This document shows, in pieces, positions 38,111 to 51,800 of a DNA stretch of 64,000 nt; the stretch's first letter is position 1; every line of letters starts with the position of its first letter. Source of the stretch: Acanthosepion esculentum (lineage: Eukaryota; Mollusca; Cephalopoda; Sepiida; Sepiidae); the NCBI GenBank assembly GCA_964036315.1, contig OZ038500.1, positions 62,636,102 through 62,700,101 on the forward strand, read 5' to 3'. The notes below the pieces were generated by a model that saw only the letters and a list, made by a program, of their open reading frames with translations, did not search any database and was not told where the DNA came from. The translations under genes and the position numbers were made by a program.

Positions 38111-39861
38111 TTTTTAACACAAAGCTCATAATGCAGCTCCCTTTTTTTTATTTCCTTTTCCACCCTCTCTCTCTCAAAACCAAAGTAGGGGCTTTTCTTA
38201 GTTTGGTTTTTATCTTTGACTAATTTGGGGTGTGTCTTGTCCAATCCAAGCCCAACCTCAGTGATTGATTTATCTTCCAACGCTTGTTGATTTCCCTTAT
38301 AACACACACAAAAGGTGGGAATGGTAATACTTATCAGTGAGTGATCTTATTAATTTTTTTAATTTCAAAATGGTTAACTCTGATGCTTGAATATTCCAAT
38401 TTAGGTATGCAAAGTCACTTTTTGATGTTCATTTGTGTGTTATAGAAGAGTATATAATTCTTACAATTTTACAGAGGATAATTTGATGATTAGAATACTA
38501 AATATGAATGCAACATGTTTTTCACTTAAATTATCTCCATGTTTAATACAAGTATCCCTATTGGTTAGAAAAGGTAAAAGTGAAGATTCAGCTTTTACTT
38601 GCACCTGTGATCCTATTTTTGCTCAAAAAGAATAGACTCAGCTGAAACTGTGATTATACAGTCACACCATAAAGTTTGAAATTAAGTTTTCCACATAAGC
38701 TGAAGGTAATCATCAACATCACCTACTCAGTACCACAACACAGGAAATGTGATTTACAATCATGAATTGGATTATGCTTGCTTCGTTCTTTTCTATTCAA
38801 GCCAAATCAATTCTTCATTTTTGTAGTAATCAGAAAACCATCATGAAGTACAAACTTTTTATATTTGTTACACATAGAATAACTGATGTGCTGGAATAAC
38901 CTGCCACCCCCATGAGTGGCGGCACTATGGGTGGTAATCACCTGTAAGTATCCATGAGGACAGCGGACGGGAGAATCGAGCTGGGATCTGCAAGACTAGC
39001 GGCCTTCCAATAGCAGCACGCACACAACTGTACTGACTTGCGACGACTGTGCGCATAACTTACTTCCTTGCTTGGTGTACTGGTTTCTACAATAAACCTG
39101 TTACTATTTATCCACTGTTTGTCCATTCCATATTCCTATTAGCGTGGAATATAACAATAACATTCATTTGTGAACTGCTACTTTGTGAAGCACAAAACAT
39201 CTCATGCTATGCATTTATTTCTTCTTTACCTATGTGATGAAAACATTTCATTACGTTGTTGAAGCATGAATAAGCAAAATTGAGAAAATATATCACACTA
39301 TGTCTTTAGCTGTTCTTATCCACTGCTAAAATCTGTCAGCATTTCATTGGAGAAAAACCATGGTAAAAGTATATTCATGACATTAAAACACTGTCATATG
39401 TAATATTACAAACATTTTGGAATATGATAAACATCTTTTCTATTGTCTTGTATCGCAAAGACATTTCACAGCAAATATATCCTTCAAACATTTCATCCAC
39501 ATTTTGTCAAAAATACGTAATTTTAACTCAAGGTCTAAAAAAAATCATATCAGCTATAAAGTGTTATAATACAAAAAGCATCAGACAAAATAAAGAATTT
39601 GGTTAAATTTTTTTTTAAGGTTTGGAATAATGAAAATTTCATTTAAAAAAGCTCATCTTTAAAATTCCACCCAAAATGTTTCTACTTCAATCATGCCTAG
39701 TTGCTAGACTTTATTAAGATATTCTAGACTTCACAAAGACACCATTAATAACAGAGTAGATTGACAATTTTTTTTATTCTTCAAATCAACACTCAATTTT
39801 GTCAGAAAACAAATTGATGAAATGAAGACACTGATCTGAAACAATACAATGAATCTGTACA

Positions 39862-39896
<35 letters not shown>

Positions 39897-42800
39897 TAAT
39901 GTTTTGGCGTCTTCTGTAAAGTGACGGCTAGCAAACTTATCTCACAAATCATTACTAGACAGTCAAACCCTAAAATCAATACCTCACTATTATGGTTCTG
40001 TTAAAATAGGATTAGGTGCCTGCCATAGAGCATCATCAGCTTTTCTTGCTAACAAGTTGCTAGTATTGAAAATAAAATCAATCCTGACTAATTTCAATAA
40101 ATACTGCCTGCTTGATGGCTGAGGTAGTTCCTTATTTCCCCATAAACTCCAATGATCAATGTTTCTACCAAAGTTAAAAAAAGATTTCAAATGCTGATTT
40201 GCAAAGCAAATGGACCCTTCATAATTGGAAAGCTAATGTAATAAAATCTTCCTTTTACCATGTAGCTCTGTGCCAACTAAGTGGAGTTTCATGACTATTT
40301 TTATGTACACACTCTTTTATCACAAATTGATTTTTCAATTCACAAAAAGAATTTGTTCCCTCAGGGTTTCAATACCCAAACAAAAATCCAATTCTTTTAA
40401 TGCTTTAAAGACTATCATCTCAAGTATGGATAAGAAATAGAATGAAGATTTAACAGGAATTTCTCAATATTGGCAAGTGTTTCATCTTTATAGAGAAGAA
40501 TGCATATTTTTTTCATTAAATTTATTACTTCATAAAAAATGGTCAGTTTTAAAGCAAAAGTAAAAAAAAACAACAACAAATAGAACCCAAAGAACAAGTG
40601 AATACAAGCAACAATTTGAAACAGGTTTGAATGCAGAGAAAATGGTGGACTTACCAGAGCATCAACAAGTGAAGTGGCTTGCTCCTCACTTTCATTTAAA
40701 GTATCAACATCTGTTAGTTCTTGGATCAAATCAACAACTGCTATGGAGATATGTGCACAGATTAAGGAAAATATTTGCACATCATAAGCAATTATCTTAA
40801 TTTAAAAAAAATTTAATTCAGATATTTGATGAACTTTTGAAAAGGACTGTGTTGTTACAAAATTAGCACAACAATAATGTTTGATTCCAATACATTCAGA
40901 GAATATAACACGCAAATAATGAAAGACCTTGAAAAATACTGGTCTTGTTTATCCAAAATATATTCTTTGAAAAAACTGTAAAAAAAAAAAAAAAGAAAAA
41001 TAAAAAAACTTTCTATTTTGAAAAAAAAATTTCTTAAATAGCAATTATGGATATTACCTGAAAGTTAATTAAACCCTCATAATAAATATTATAACATCAA
41101 CTAATGTATCTCTTAAGTGGGCAAAGGTATGAATCCAACTCCTCTCCCACCAGCTATGGATAAATAGTAGGGTTGACTAGGTTCTATAGCCTTGGGTGGC
41201 AACCAGTCTAGAAGGAAAACTCTGAATTCAAAACTGTATGTAGCCCTGGCGAAGCACATACTATGCAGCTAAGGAAAGGGTCATTTGCAGTGACTTGATG
41301 ATCCTGACTACAGTTGACCCCTTTTAAGTGGGTAATAATTCTCACTGAATTAAAAAATACACAATTTATCACCTTGAAATTTTGTAAGACTCTTTTTTGC
41401 TGGGCACTTTGAACACTTCAATTAAGGTATCATTTAAACACTGAATACTTTCCTTCTTAAATTATTATGAAAGGTTTGGCTAGGTTATCTTGGTTGGTTT
41501 TTATGACATTTCAACCATTGTTGGGCTCAAAACCAACTTCTATGGCATTGTAAAAAGGATATCTGTATTGTCATGAGTAAGTAGTTGCAATAATGACTGC
41601 ACTGTGTTCAGTTCCACCAACACATGGTACAACTCAGGAACAGTGGCAACAACATGCATTTCATGTAGAATATCATTCAGCTCCATTTCTGATTCCATAA
41701 ATCTTCAAGAAACCAAGAGAAAACAAAAACTTGAAAATATACAATTTAAGAAAAAAAAATGTAATGATATATTTTTGCCAGTCAATATCTGTGTGTATTA
41801 AAGCATCCTGTTACAGATCTATCTTGCTTATCAAAATTGTAGGAAATTCTGAGAAGTAATTAACATATTTTATTGAATTAGTTTTAGTTTACTTTTCATC
41901 TGATGTGTCCCTTGGCCTTTATCAGATGTACAATTGATCAAATAGGGTATTCTTAATTTAGGTAACAAAAGTTTTAGCAGTCAGAGGAAGGTTGAAGAAC
42001 ACATTGGCAAAAAAACAAAAAAAAAACTTATGGAATAATCTTAATTTCTTGTAATCAATGGAGTTGTCTCTGATGACACAAATTGAAAATATAACAGAAG
42101 ATTTTTCCTAAAAATAGACAAATGTTAATGAAACTAAATTTTAATTTCTAAATAGCAGTTGTTTTCTTTTTAAAAGGATATGGAAACTTTAATTTGCTAA
42201 TAACCATCAGCAAATTATAAGAATCATATTTTATAATTCTGCTTGTTCCTTAGTTAGCACATATGTTACACTCTACTAAATAATGGACTTTTCCATTCTG
42301 ATTGCAAGGAAAGATGGAAAAGATATATCAGAGATGCTATTTGGTTTCAGTGCAGGGGAGAAAAAGAAAAAAAAAAGGGAAGATACAAGTGTTTAATATC
42401 TGTTTCAGTGAAACGGAAAAAAAACAAACAAACTTGCCAACATCAAATATTTTAATTTATACTATCTTACTTCTTTAAATAATGACCTGCATTCATATCC
42501 AGGATTGTTATTGCAATATTTTGTTAAAAGTTAAACTCAAATATTTAATGATGCAATAGAATTTTCTTCACGAGGGGAATAAAGAAATTACTTGACACCT
42601 GAAGTGCCCACAAAAGAAAAAGTGCCAAGGAGGCTTGAGCAATTTTTGTCCTTCGGCCCATGCAAGCATGGCCTCCCACTGTAAACTTGACCATGTGTCA
42701 CATTTTGTATGAATTAGGCATATACATAAACACTACCCTGACATTTTAAAACTCTATACGTGTTTGTGTTATTTACTCACAAGGACAAGTGACATCAAAA

Positions 42801-45800
42801 CAAAAGGCAAATTGTTGATGTCACTAACAATTCCAAAAAGATTACTAGAGGTGTTAAAATTTTTTTAATATGGCGCATTTACAATATAAACCTTGTTAAA
42901 AATATCAATAGATAAAAATGCCCCCTCCCCACAAAAAAAAAAAAAAGTTTACTTTTCAGGCATATCAGGAAACTTCACTCTCATTTCTTGGTTCTTGTAT
43001 GCTCGTTTTTCAAACTGAAGCAGCAGTCTCTTTAATGAGGTATCATCTAAACTTTCTACCTGGAAAAATAAAACAAGAAAAAAAAAAAAAAAAAAAAATT
43101 AAATATCCATACAAAAGGATCTTATCTATCAGTTTATAAGACATACACCCAAACAAAAGTATCTAAATATTATAGTAGGTATTTAAGAATCATTCCATTT
43201 TGATTCTATATGGCACAGGGCCATTTTAAATGTGAGGATTCCACATAAACATGGTGAAAGCAAACAAAAATTGTCCAGTTCATTTGACAAACCAGGTATC
43301 AGAGAATCACTTTAACCTTACACCTTTATGTGCAATAGAGAGAAAGACACAAATGAATTTTCCAGGTATTTAAATATTACTCTGAGTCCTGGGTATGACT
43401 ATAAACTGCATCCAGTAGCAAGGCCTCTGATGGGTAGATTGAAGGTTTTGAGTAGTGTGGAACCACCTCTTAATTGCTGTTGCTCCCAGGTTCCCTCTGA
43501 CTCGAAGTGGTAGTACTATTCAATTTGCATATCAGTGATCACTTCTTTCCACCCAATGTAAAAAAAAAAAGAACCTTTTGGGTTACCTTATAGAAGTGAG
43601 ATAATAGTAATTTTCATTACAGAATTGTTAGTACTTGTGTAAATTTTTGAGATGTGGTCAGTACTTGGGTAGTAGTAAAATGACATTTGCAATTGCACCA
43701 ACTTGGTATGTGAAAGGTATTATATAGTTATTAACTTGTAGGAAAAGAAAAGATATGAACAAAATAAAATGTATGAAAATTGATTCCCGTTTGTATTGGA
43801 CTCGCATAAGTTTGTCTATGAAGAAACTCAACTTTTCACACATCCTAAATGAGAAAGGTAAGGATCTTAAAAGTTTCTGGCTATTGACAGGCAGAAGGTG
43901 GTTCAAAGCAAGTATTAAAAAATGAAATGAATTATGATGTCTGTGATACAGAAATTGACTTGTGAATTTCTAGTATTAAATAGTTGAACCTGATTTTCGG
44001 GTAAACCAAAAGTTGTATTCTGTGAGATTGTGTCACTAGACATGCATCTTATTGTTCAAGAAATTCAAGCTTAAAGTCAGATACAAGTTACTTCCCTTTA
44101 TGCGAGTTCTGATTAATGGCTACAAAATAGAGCTGACCCCAACCACAAGGTGTTTAATAGAATATAAATAACAATTCATATAATAATAATAATAAAAAGA
44201 AAAAAAAAGGATTTCAACTAATTACCTCTGGTTCTTCTTCCTCAACCATTTGAGCTATCTTGGCTCGGGTTTCCTCAGAAAGCTGAGGTTGGCCTTTTAT
44301 CAACTCCAGTTCAGATGCTTTCTTCTTCTTAAGAAAAACATTTTCACCATCATCATCATCATCTGGTTCTCTCCTTCTTTTGTAGTTGAACCCAGGCTTT
44401 TCAGGCTAAAATGAAAACATATAGACATCATTAATTACAGTTTAAAGATTATGAAATTTTCTACAAAATGAAATTTTAACAAAATTATTCCCCTTTGCTT
44501 CACTCTACATCAGAGTTGATTATTATGCCTGAAGACTGATAAGACCAGCCAACATTTTTATATTCTCTAGTTTTCTGCTAGTGAGGATGGGGTACGTCAC
44601 CCGACAGGATGAAAAACAAGACCTGCCAAAGGTTAGATGGCTTCTTATAGGTGGCAACGGCCAACATATGTATGCACGTACACACACACACACACACACA
44701 CATATTATAGGTGTATGTACCTCCAATAATTCGTTGAAAAAGAACATAGCATGATGAAAAAGGCCCCAAACTTGATAAAAACAAATATTTATTGTCAAAA
44801 AGTTTGTTATTATTAAGAAAGACCAAAGTTATATTTTTTTACTATTTTATTAAAGTTTTTAATTGTTTCTCACATGTCTGAAATTTTGTTTTTCTTGTGT
44901 CAGCGGACAGCAAAGATTAGTATGAGAAATTTTAGCATCTTTTATTTGCAATAAAATCACATTGATTTGGAAATTCTTGCAAAAATCAAATAATTGTTGG
45001 ATTTTAATTTAAATTTTAGAACTTAAATGAAGGAAATTATTTTATTTTATTATTATTTTTTTTTTTACATCAGTTACCTCACCCTTTACTTAATGAAATT
45101 TCTCAAAATTAAATTGTCCCTCTTCATATTTATATTAGTTAAAAGCAGGACTCCTTGGAGAATGTAAATCATCAATTTGTTTTCCCCAAACAGTAACTCA
45201 TTATCGAAAATCTAATCTGAATTGTAAAATAAAATAATGTAATAAAACTAAAACATTATTTAATTAGAAAAGCTTTTAATTGTTTTTATGAAGGATATAT
45301 TAAGGATACTATTATCTTAAGAAAACAAAATTTCTTATGAACAATGAATTTTTACAAGATTTCTTTTAATTTTATTTTACATTTTAATTAGAATAATTTA
45401 AGTTTTAATTATTTTTTAATCTTTTAAAATTCTGTATTAATTTGGCCCTTTTAGACATTACTATTAAGTGAAAATTCTATTTACAATTCATCAAAGAGCA
45501 ATATTTTTAAAAGAATTTTGAATTTTTTTGTATGTGTACAAACTTGTTGATTTCTGTAAATATGGATGTTCATACATAACATTATCATTAAAAAGCCATG
45601 GGCTTAACAGATTTTGCAAATCATCTGCTCAAAATTTTAAAACAAGCTTTTTTTTTATTCCTATTTCACTAAATGTTTTTTTAGTTTCAATTAGGAATAA
45701 ATAATCTATTCAAAACCCATTGTAACACTATTTAGGAACGGAAGGGTTAATTAATCAATTAATTAATTAACCACAGAAGTTAATTACGGGGATACTTAAA

Positions 45801-48060
45801 CCGATAGATATAACGAAAGACATACTGAGCGATTACTTACACTGATAGATATAACGAAAGACATACTGAGCGATTACTTACACTGATAGATATAACGAAA
45901 GACATACTGAGCGATTTTCTTTTTGTTTTTTTTATTTTCCCAAACAGAGTATCGGTGAAAAGAAAGGGAAAAAAAAAGATTTTTTTTGTTTTGTTATTTT
46001 CAAGTGCGAATTCAAGATAACCACTTTACTTTCTCGCTGAAGTTTGATGCTGAGATATGCCAAATTCTCTTCGAGGACAAAGGAAGGAAAAAGAGAAAGA
46101 AACAGACGGACAGGGCTTAACAACTTAGATGATAAGAGAAGGAAAGAATGCCACCCACGAAAATTTTGATGGTCATTGTCGTGAAAATTAGTTGATGGAC
46201 ACCAGAGCTCTGGGCAGATAAAACATTGGCTGTGACGAACTTGTGTTATCAGTAGTTGATGGGCCGTCTGCCGACCGCCTGGACAGGACATCTGCATTTT
46301 GTTTTGGGTTCGTTTGTGATAACGAAGGCTATGTTAGGGTATTTTAATTAACCCAATTTCGGCAAAAAAGAATCTTCCACTTAATGTTGACGGATAAACC
46401 TGGTTGAAAAAAAACATATCCCGTGAAGTTGGATAAAAATTGAGATTAACAGTTGACGCCTATTGGCCGAATAGCCAGGCGGGGATGATCATGTGACGCA
46501 GAGAGGAGGCCGCCACCGCCCATTGAGAGGATAGGTATGAGATGTTACTGCGAGGAAGTGGGAAAACCGTTGACGCCCTCTAAAGTATGGTGAGATACCC
46601 ATATGAGAGCAGAAGAGGGTGGGAGTGGAATAAGATTTCCAAATACGGAAAATGATAATTATTTTTGGCCGAAAACAAAGAAAATCCTTATTGGGGATTT
46701 GAAATCAACGTGGTGGCCACACCACGACCGACCCCACGCCAGGTTTTGATCGGCGTCCATATAAGCAAACATCTACGGGTGTTTCACAGAGTTCGTCGAG
46801 GAGAGTTCGCAGAGTAGAGCTGAGTTCGTCGAGGAAAGTCGAGACAGAGAGACGCGCCTCGCACAGGTGACCGCACGATTCCATGCCTTCCGACTTAGAC
46901 TTCTAACCAAGAACAGATTTGTTGAAGACCGACTTTAGATTTCCCATCAAAACAAGTTTCCGACTAGACTTCTAACCAAGAACAAATTATAGAAGTCTGA
47001 CTTATATTCGCCATCTCGATATCCAGACCTAGTTAAGGAACGCAAAAGTGTTACAATCCACATTTTTTTTTCTTCGGGCTGGGAGAGAAAGAGAGAGACG
47101 CACTCCTGTAACTCAACAAACCGACATAAAATTAATCACTATTCCTAACCAGTCGCTCGCCTTGAAGTTGTTGTTTGTGCTTTTGTTTTTTTGTCTACAA
47201 TTATTGTGCAGTATCACCTTGACCCGGATTCGGCTGGCACTACGGCCCGACGTCTGATTGATCTCGTCAACCTAAGATCAAATCACAACGTGGGTAGGTT
47301 GAATCGAGATCAAAGCAGTTGCTTCGGTGACCAGGTGTTGGAAGCGAGCCGAGTACGACAAGTTGGTGCTAGAACCCAACCAGACTTCAACCGATGTCCC
47401 AGGGTTAGCCCGTCACAAAGGACCGACATCACAAGTGCGCCGCGACCAGTACGGGTGTCACAAGTGGTGCCCTGACCAGGACAGAGGAGGGTTGGGTGTC
47501 ACACCAGTGCTTACTAGCTAAAAATTTCTTTTTATTTGAAAATTTATTCAATTTTCATTTTAATTTTTTTATTTGTAACTTCCTTCCAAAACTTTAAAGT
47601 ATTTTAAATTTTATTATTTTTTTCAGAACGCATCTTTAAACATAAAGCCATAAAGCTAAAGTACCTAAAATTCCATAAAATAATAGATGGAAAATATCTG
47701 AATTTTTAAACATTACTGTGTAGTTAAAAAGAAACCAAAGCATTCACTTAGAATTCATAAATGTCTCTTTTGCTTGCTTACTTAACTTTTCCAAACGTCA
47801 GGCAATTTTTAAAACCGAGGACTAACTTGTTTAAAAATAACACAAAAATGAATAACTGCCAATTTTACTGAAAAACAAGATTTTTTAACCAAAATTTTGA
47901 ATGTGCTAAAAAGGATTAAAAAATTTAATGAAATAATTAAAAAGATATTTAAGGTCTTTCTTCTTAAACATTTTGGCGTTAAAAGTTTGTTTTTATCAAG
48001 TTCGGGTCCTTTTTTCAGCAAATATTGGAGGTATATATATTTTACATGTACATTTATTCA

Positions 48061-48097
<37 letters not shown>

Positions 48098-48855
48098 TGC
48101 GATGGATATATTGTTGCCTAAATAAAAATGAAAATAACACTGACATCTCATTTTAACAGATATATTTACTAAAATTACACAAAAATATCTTGGAGTAAAT
48201 TTATTTAATATAATCTCCACTTGCTTCAACCATAGCCTCCAGACGACTTCGGAATCTCCTGCAACTCTTCTGGAGAATCTCCTTGTTTAAGTTGGTGAAT
48301 GCTGTCATAATCCTTGCCTTCAGTTCATCTTTGGTATTACAAGGAATTTTTTGGTCTCTCATTCAACTGTGCTGAGGGGTTGCAATCTGGGAAGTTAGGC
48401 GGCCAGATGGAAAGGATGATGTGGTTGCAGAAATTGTCTGACAACCATGACTGGTTCTCCTGCTTGTGCAGAATGGTGCAGTCCTGTTGCCAGATATAGG
48501 GGCTTCCAGCAGCAACCGTCTTCACCCAGGACAGCACTACCTCCTAAAGGCAGTTGATGTAAGCCTGTGTTGAGTCTGAGGCCCTGTGGGATGATGAATA
48601 GTAGCATAACATTTCCATCACTAGTGATCACTCACTCCAAACATCTTCGTAATCACCTTTAGACTCATCCAACTCTTTCCAAATCCTCTACAGTGCACTC
48701 AGATCGACCCCCGAACTATCTGAAATGTTCGTATTGGAGCTTCCATTGCACTTTCTCATGGGCAGTACCCAACTGAGCCTATTATACTGTGCAGTTAACA
48801 AAATCAAAAAACGCACATGCTCAAAATTAAAAATGTCGCTAATTTACCCATTGCA

Positions 48856-48896
<41 letters not shown>

Positions 48897-51800
48897 AATA
48901 ATACAGCTGTTTGAGGTTTCCTATAGCCCCACTGAACTTAAATAAAGTCAATTCAGGTTTGCTATGGTAAAAATTTTCTATCTCAAGTAAAAATCATCAC
49001 AAAAATGGCAAAAGTCATTTTGTCACAGCTTATTTTCTCTGAAAAAATGGATTTTCTTACTTTTATGGTGGAAAAATATTGAAAAAGAACTGTTTTATCA
49101 TTTAAACAAATATCAAGGAAACTTTTGATCTGAACCCCGTGAAACTAGGTATTTTTTGAAAACAAAGGATATATTCTTACATTTAAAAGTAAAATTGACT
49201 CAATTTTTTTTCAGGGGGTAAAATGTGAAAAAATAGTGAAAATTTTGCATTTTTTCTAGTTCTAAACAAAAATTTTCCCCATTAATGGGAAATTTACCAT
49301 TTTTGGGGAGGAAAATCAGAAATCCTAAATCATCATCAAACTATTTCAGGCATAAAATTGAGAGTTTTGAAGGAAATCAACATTCCTAGGGGGTCAAAAT
49401 GTGACAAAGTACATTGGTAATTTTCAATTATATGAATGCCAGGTGTTAAAAACATTGACACCCGTCCACGGAAATCTTTAGTAAACTGCAATTCCTGACC
49501 ACCAGAAACCAAAAGTTTTGGGTGTTTTTTTTTTCTTTCCAAAAAATAGCAGCAATAAGGAAAATTAACTTGGTGAGTGTTTGAGCTAGGTGCCAGGAAG
49601 AGCATTCAGCCTTGTAAAACCTTACCTCAAATCAAGCAGGACCCACTTTGCTTTGTGTGAGATTAATCTCAGTCCTGTCTCAACAAGAAAAAAAACATGA
49701 CTATTGTAAAATACTATATACTTGTGTGCAAGTTGACTCAATGTTTAAGCTTACCCTTCATTTTTAACATGCCTGATGTATAGGCTAACCTGTTATTCAG
49801 GCCATTCTCACAACAAATTAGAACAATGCTTTATGCATTTACTAACTCTGAGATTATAATGATAAAGTAGGGGGTCAACCCTAGCAAAATTTCCTATACT
49901 CAACAGTTACTGATATCAATGTAAACAATATTTTCATTGTTAAATTAAGTGTATATATACCTAAAGGTTTTGAGTTGCTCTCCAGTGGGAAGGGAGGTAA
50001 ATCAATTTCAGGTAGTAAATCTTTAGTGGTTACTTCCCTTAGTCATTTAAAAAAAGCTTTATCTTAAAGCAAAATGAACCATCTAATCAATCTGTTCTCT
50101 TACTACGTTTTATTCAAGCTTTTCTTGCAAGGCACTCAGATAACTTTGTCTACTAAGTTTCAACTTGGTCCTCAGATAGGGATTGTCATCGCAATCTTTG
50201 TTATTAATTTTCCTTCTTTTTTACGCGTTTCCATTTCGACTTACTATTATATTAAAAACACATAAAATACGATTTATATAATCAATCATAGATATCATTG
50301 ACTGTCTACTCTAAAAACTATAAAGGGAAGAGATTAATTAAATGATTCACTGGCTTCTATTTCATTTAATTCTAGCTTTCTAAGCTTTATTTAATCTCAA
50401 TACATGGTTAAAAAACTTGTTTCATTGTATCTCAATAATAAAACTTTCTAACAATTGTCACCATTTTTATGGCATGGGTACACTAGTTTAGAATAATAAT
50501 AATAATAAAAACATAACAAAATTTAATGGAAAATGGATGCCAATGTGCATGAGAGGCAATATACATGTCACAGGATGCATTAGAATTTGCAGTAATCCAG
50601 ATAGGAAAGAATTAATGTAAAATATTCCATGATTAATAATTAACCTTTTTTCTCTCTTAACAAAAACAGTGAATGATCTAAAGAGAAGACTTCATTTTTA
50701 TCTACCATATTTGATGATATACAAAATACACAAGGAGAGTGTATACTCCTTCAATCTCAGAGGGTGAGGGGTATAAGCTAAAACTGCTAATAGTCTAGCA
50801 AAGGCAATATTCATTTTGAAAATGGATCTTTAGTAAATATATAAAAAGAAACAATATAAAAAATTCAAAGATGCCTTTTTATTCTTTAGACAAAAAATTA
50901 TAATGTAGATATGGTTTTCTGGATTTAATACAGAATCCTTGTCAGTTTACTGATATTGGCCAGTTAATGTATTCAGTGTTACAAGGATTTTAGGAAAGTG
51001 AAAATTGTTAAAAGACAGATCTGTCTCATTTGGTACTTAGTGTCTTCACAACCTACACACTGATCTAAATTGTTTAATACCAAAATGTTATGTTTTCATT
51101 GCATTGAATGAAGATAACACAATCAAGAAGTAGTATGTTGCTTGGAATCGATGTAGTCTTGTTGAAATAGGTAGTAAGCAGATAAGCTAGATCTTTAACT
51201 TTCTACTGGTTTACTCCTTCTACTGACTATTTTCGGCATCTGTATTTATGTATTTGGACAAGTCCAAGTCCTCTTCTGGAGAGGTTCATCTCCACAACAC
51301 CCCCCCCCTTTTAGATATGCACTACACTTACTCTTTCCAACATTTCAGTTGGATTATATTTTCACCTACCCTGACATTGTATTGTAATTTCAATTTTAGG
51401 AATAGGTAGTTCAAAAGTATTGTAAATTATGTCCATCGGTAAATTAAATTGTACTGGCTGCTTATTCTGTGCATATGTAGACATCAATTGATTCATGTCT
51501 CTTATGACATAATCGTTCCCTTTTGACAATGTAAATCATACTACCAAGATGTTGAATAACTTTTCTTTCCTGCCAATTTTCTTTTCTGGCCTTAAAGCTT
51601 TTAAAGAAAACTTTATTGTTGATATTAAATGATCAGGTAGGTTGAAACTGTCAAACTTTCTTTTTATTCCCTGGAAGTAATTTGTCAAAAATGGATGTCA
51701 CTTTCCTAGCAAACACAAGCTCAGTAGGTGACATTTTTGCAATGATGTTTGCATTTGACATCATTTGGGACACATAATGCCATTTCTTCACCTTCCAAGC

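Larger units (their letters stand above)
44716..48033 (-). repeat. TAGGTACC-family element with inserted LTR and minisatellite
   Basis: The left end GTACCTCCAATAATTCGTTG and the inverted right end (rc TACCTCCAATATTTGCTGAA) match each other and the arms of the 28657 MITE. Both continue with AACTTGATAAAAACAAA. The AT-rich interior from 44850 to about 45720 is the reverse complement of 58500-59310. The middle (about 45740-47520) is unrelated and includes the 41-bp repeats and an LTR-like piece. No transposase seen. Confidence 0.6.

Noticed and set aside
38011..38307. 98-codon minus-strand frame
   Set aside because: Half of it is a translated TA microsatellite (IYIYIY...).
45785..45916. Regularly repeated 41-bp unit, considered as a CRISPR-like array
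   Set aside because: Repeats are directly adjacent without unique spacers, in a eukaryotic intron; it is a minisatellite.
47048..47521. Three overlapping 64-94-codon frames in the GC-rich island
   Set aside because: Overlapping frames with no motif. The sequence reads better as an LTR/leader fragment.
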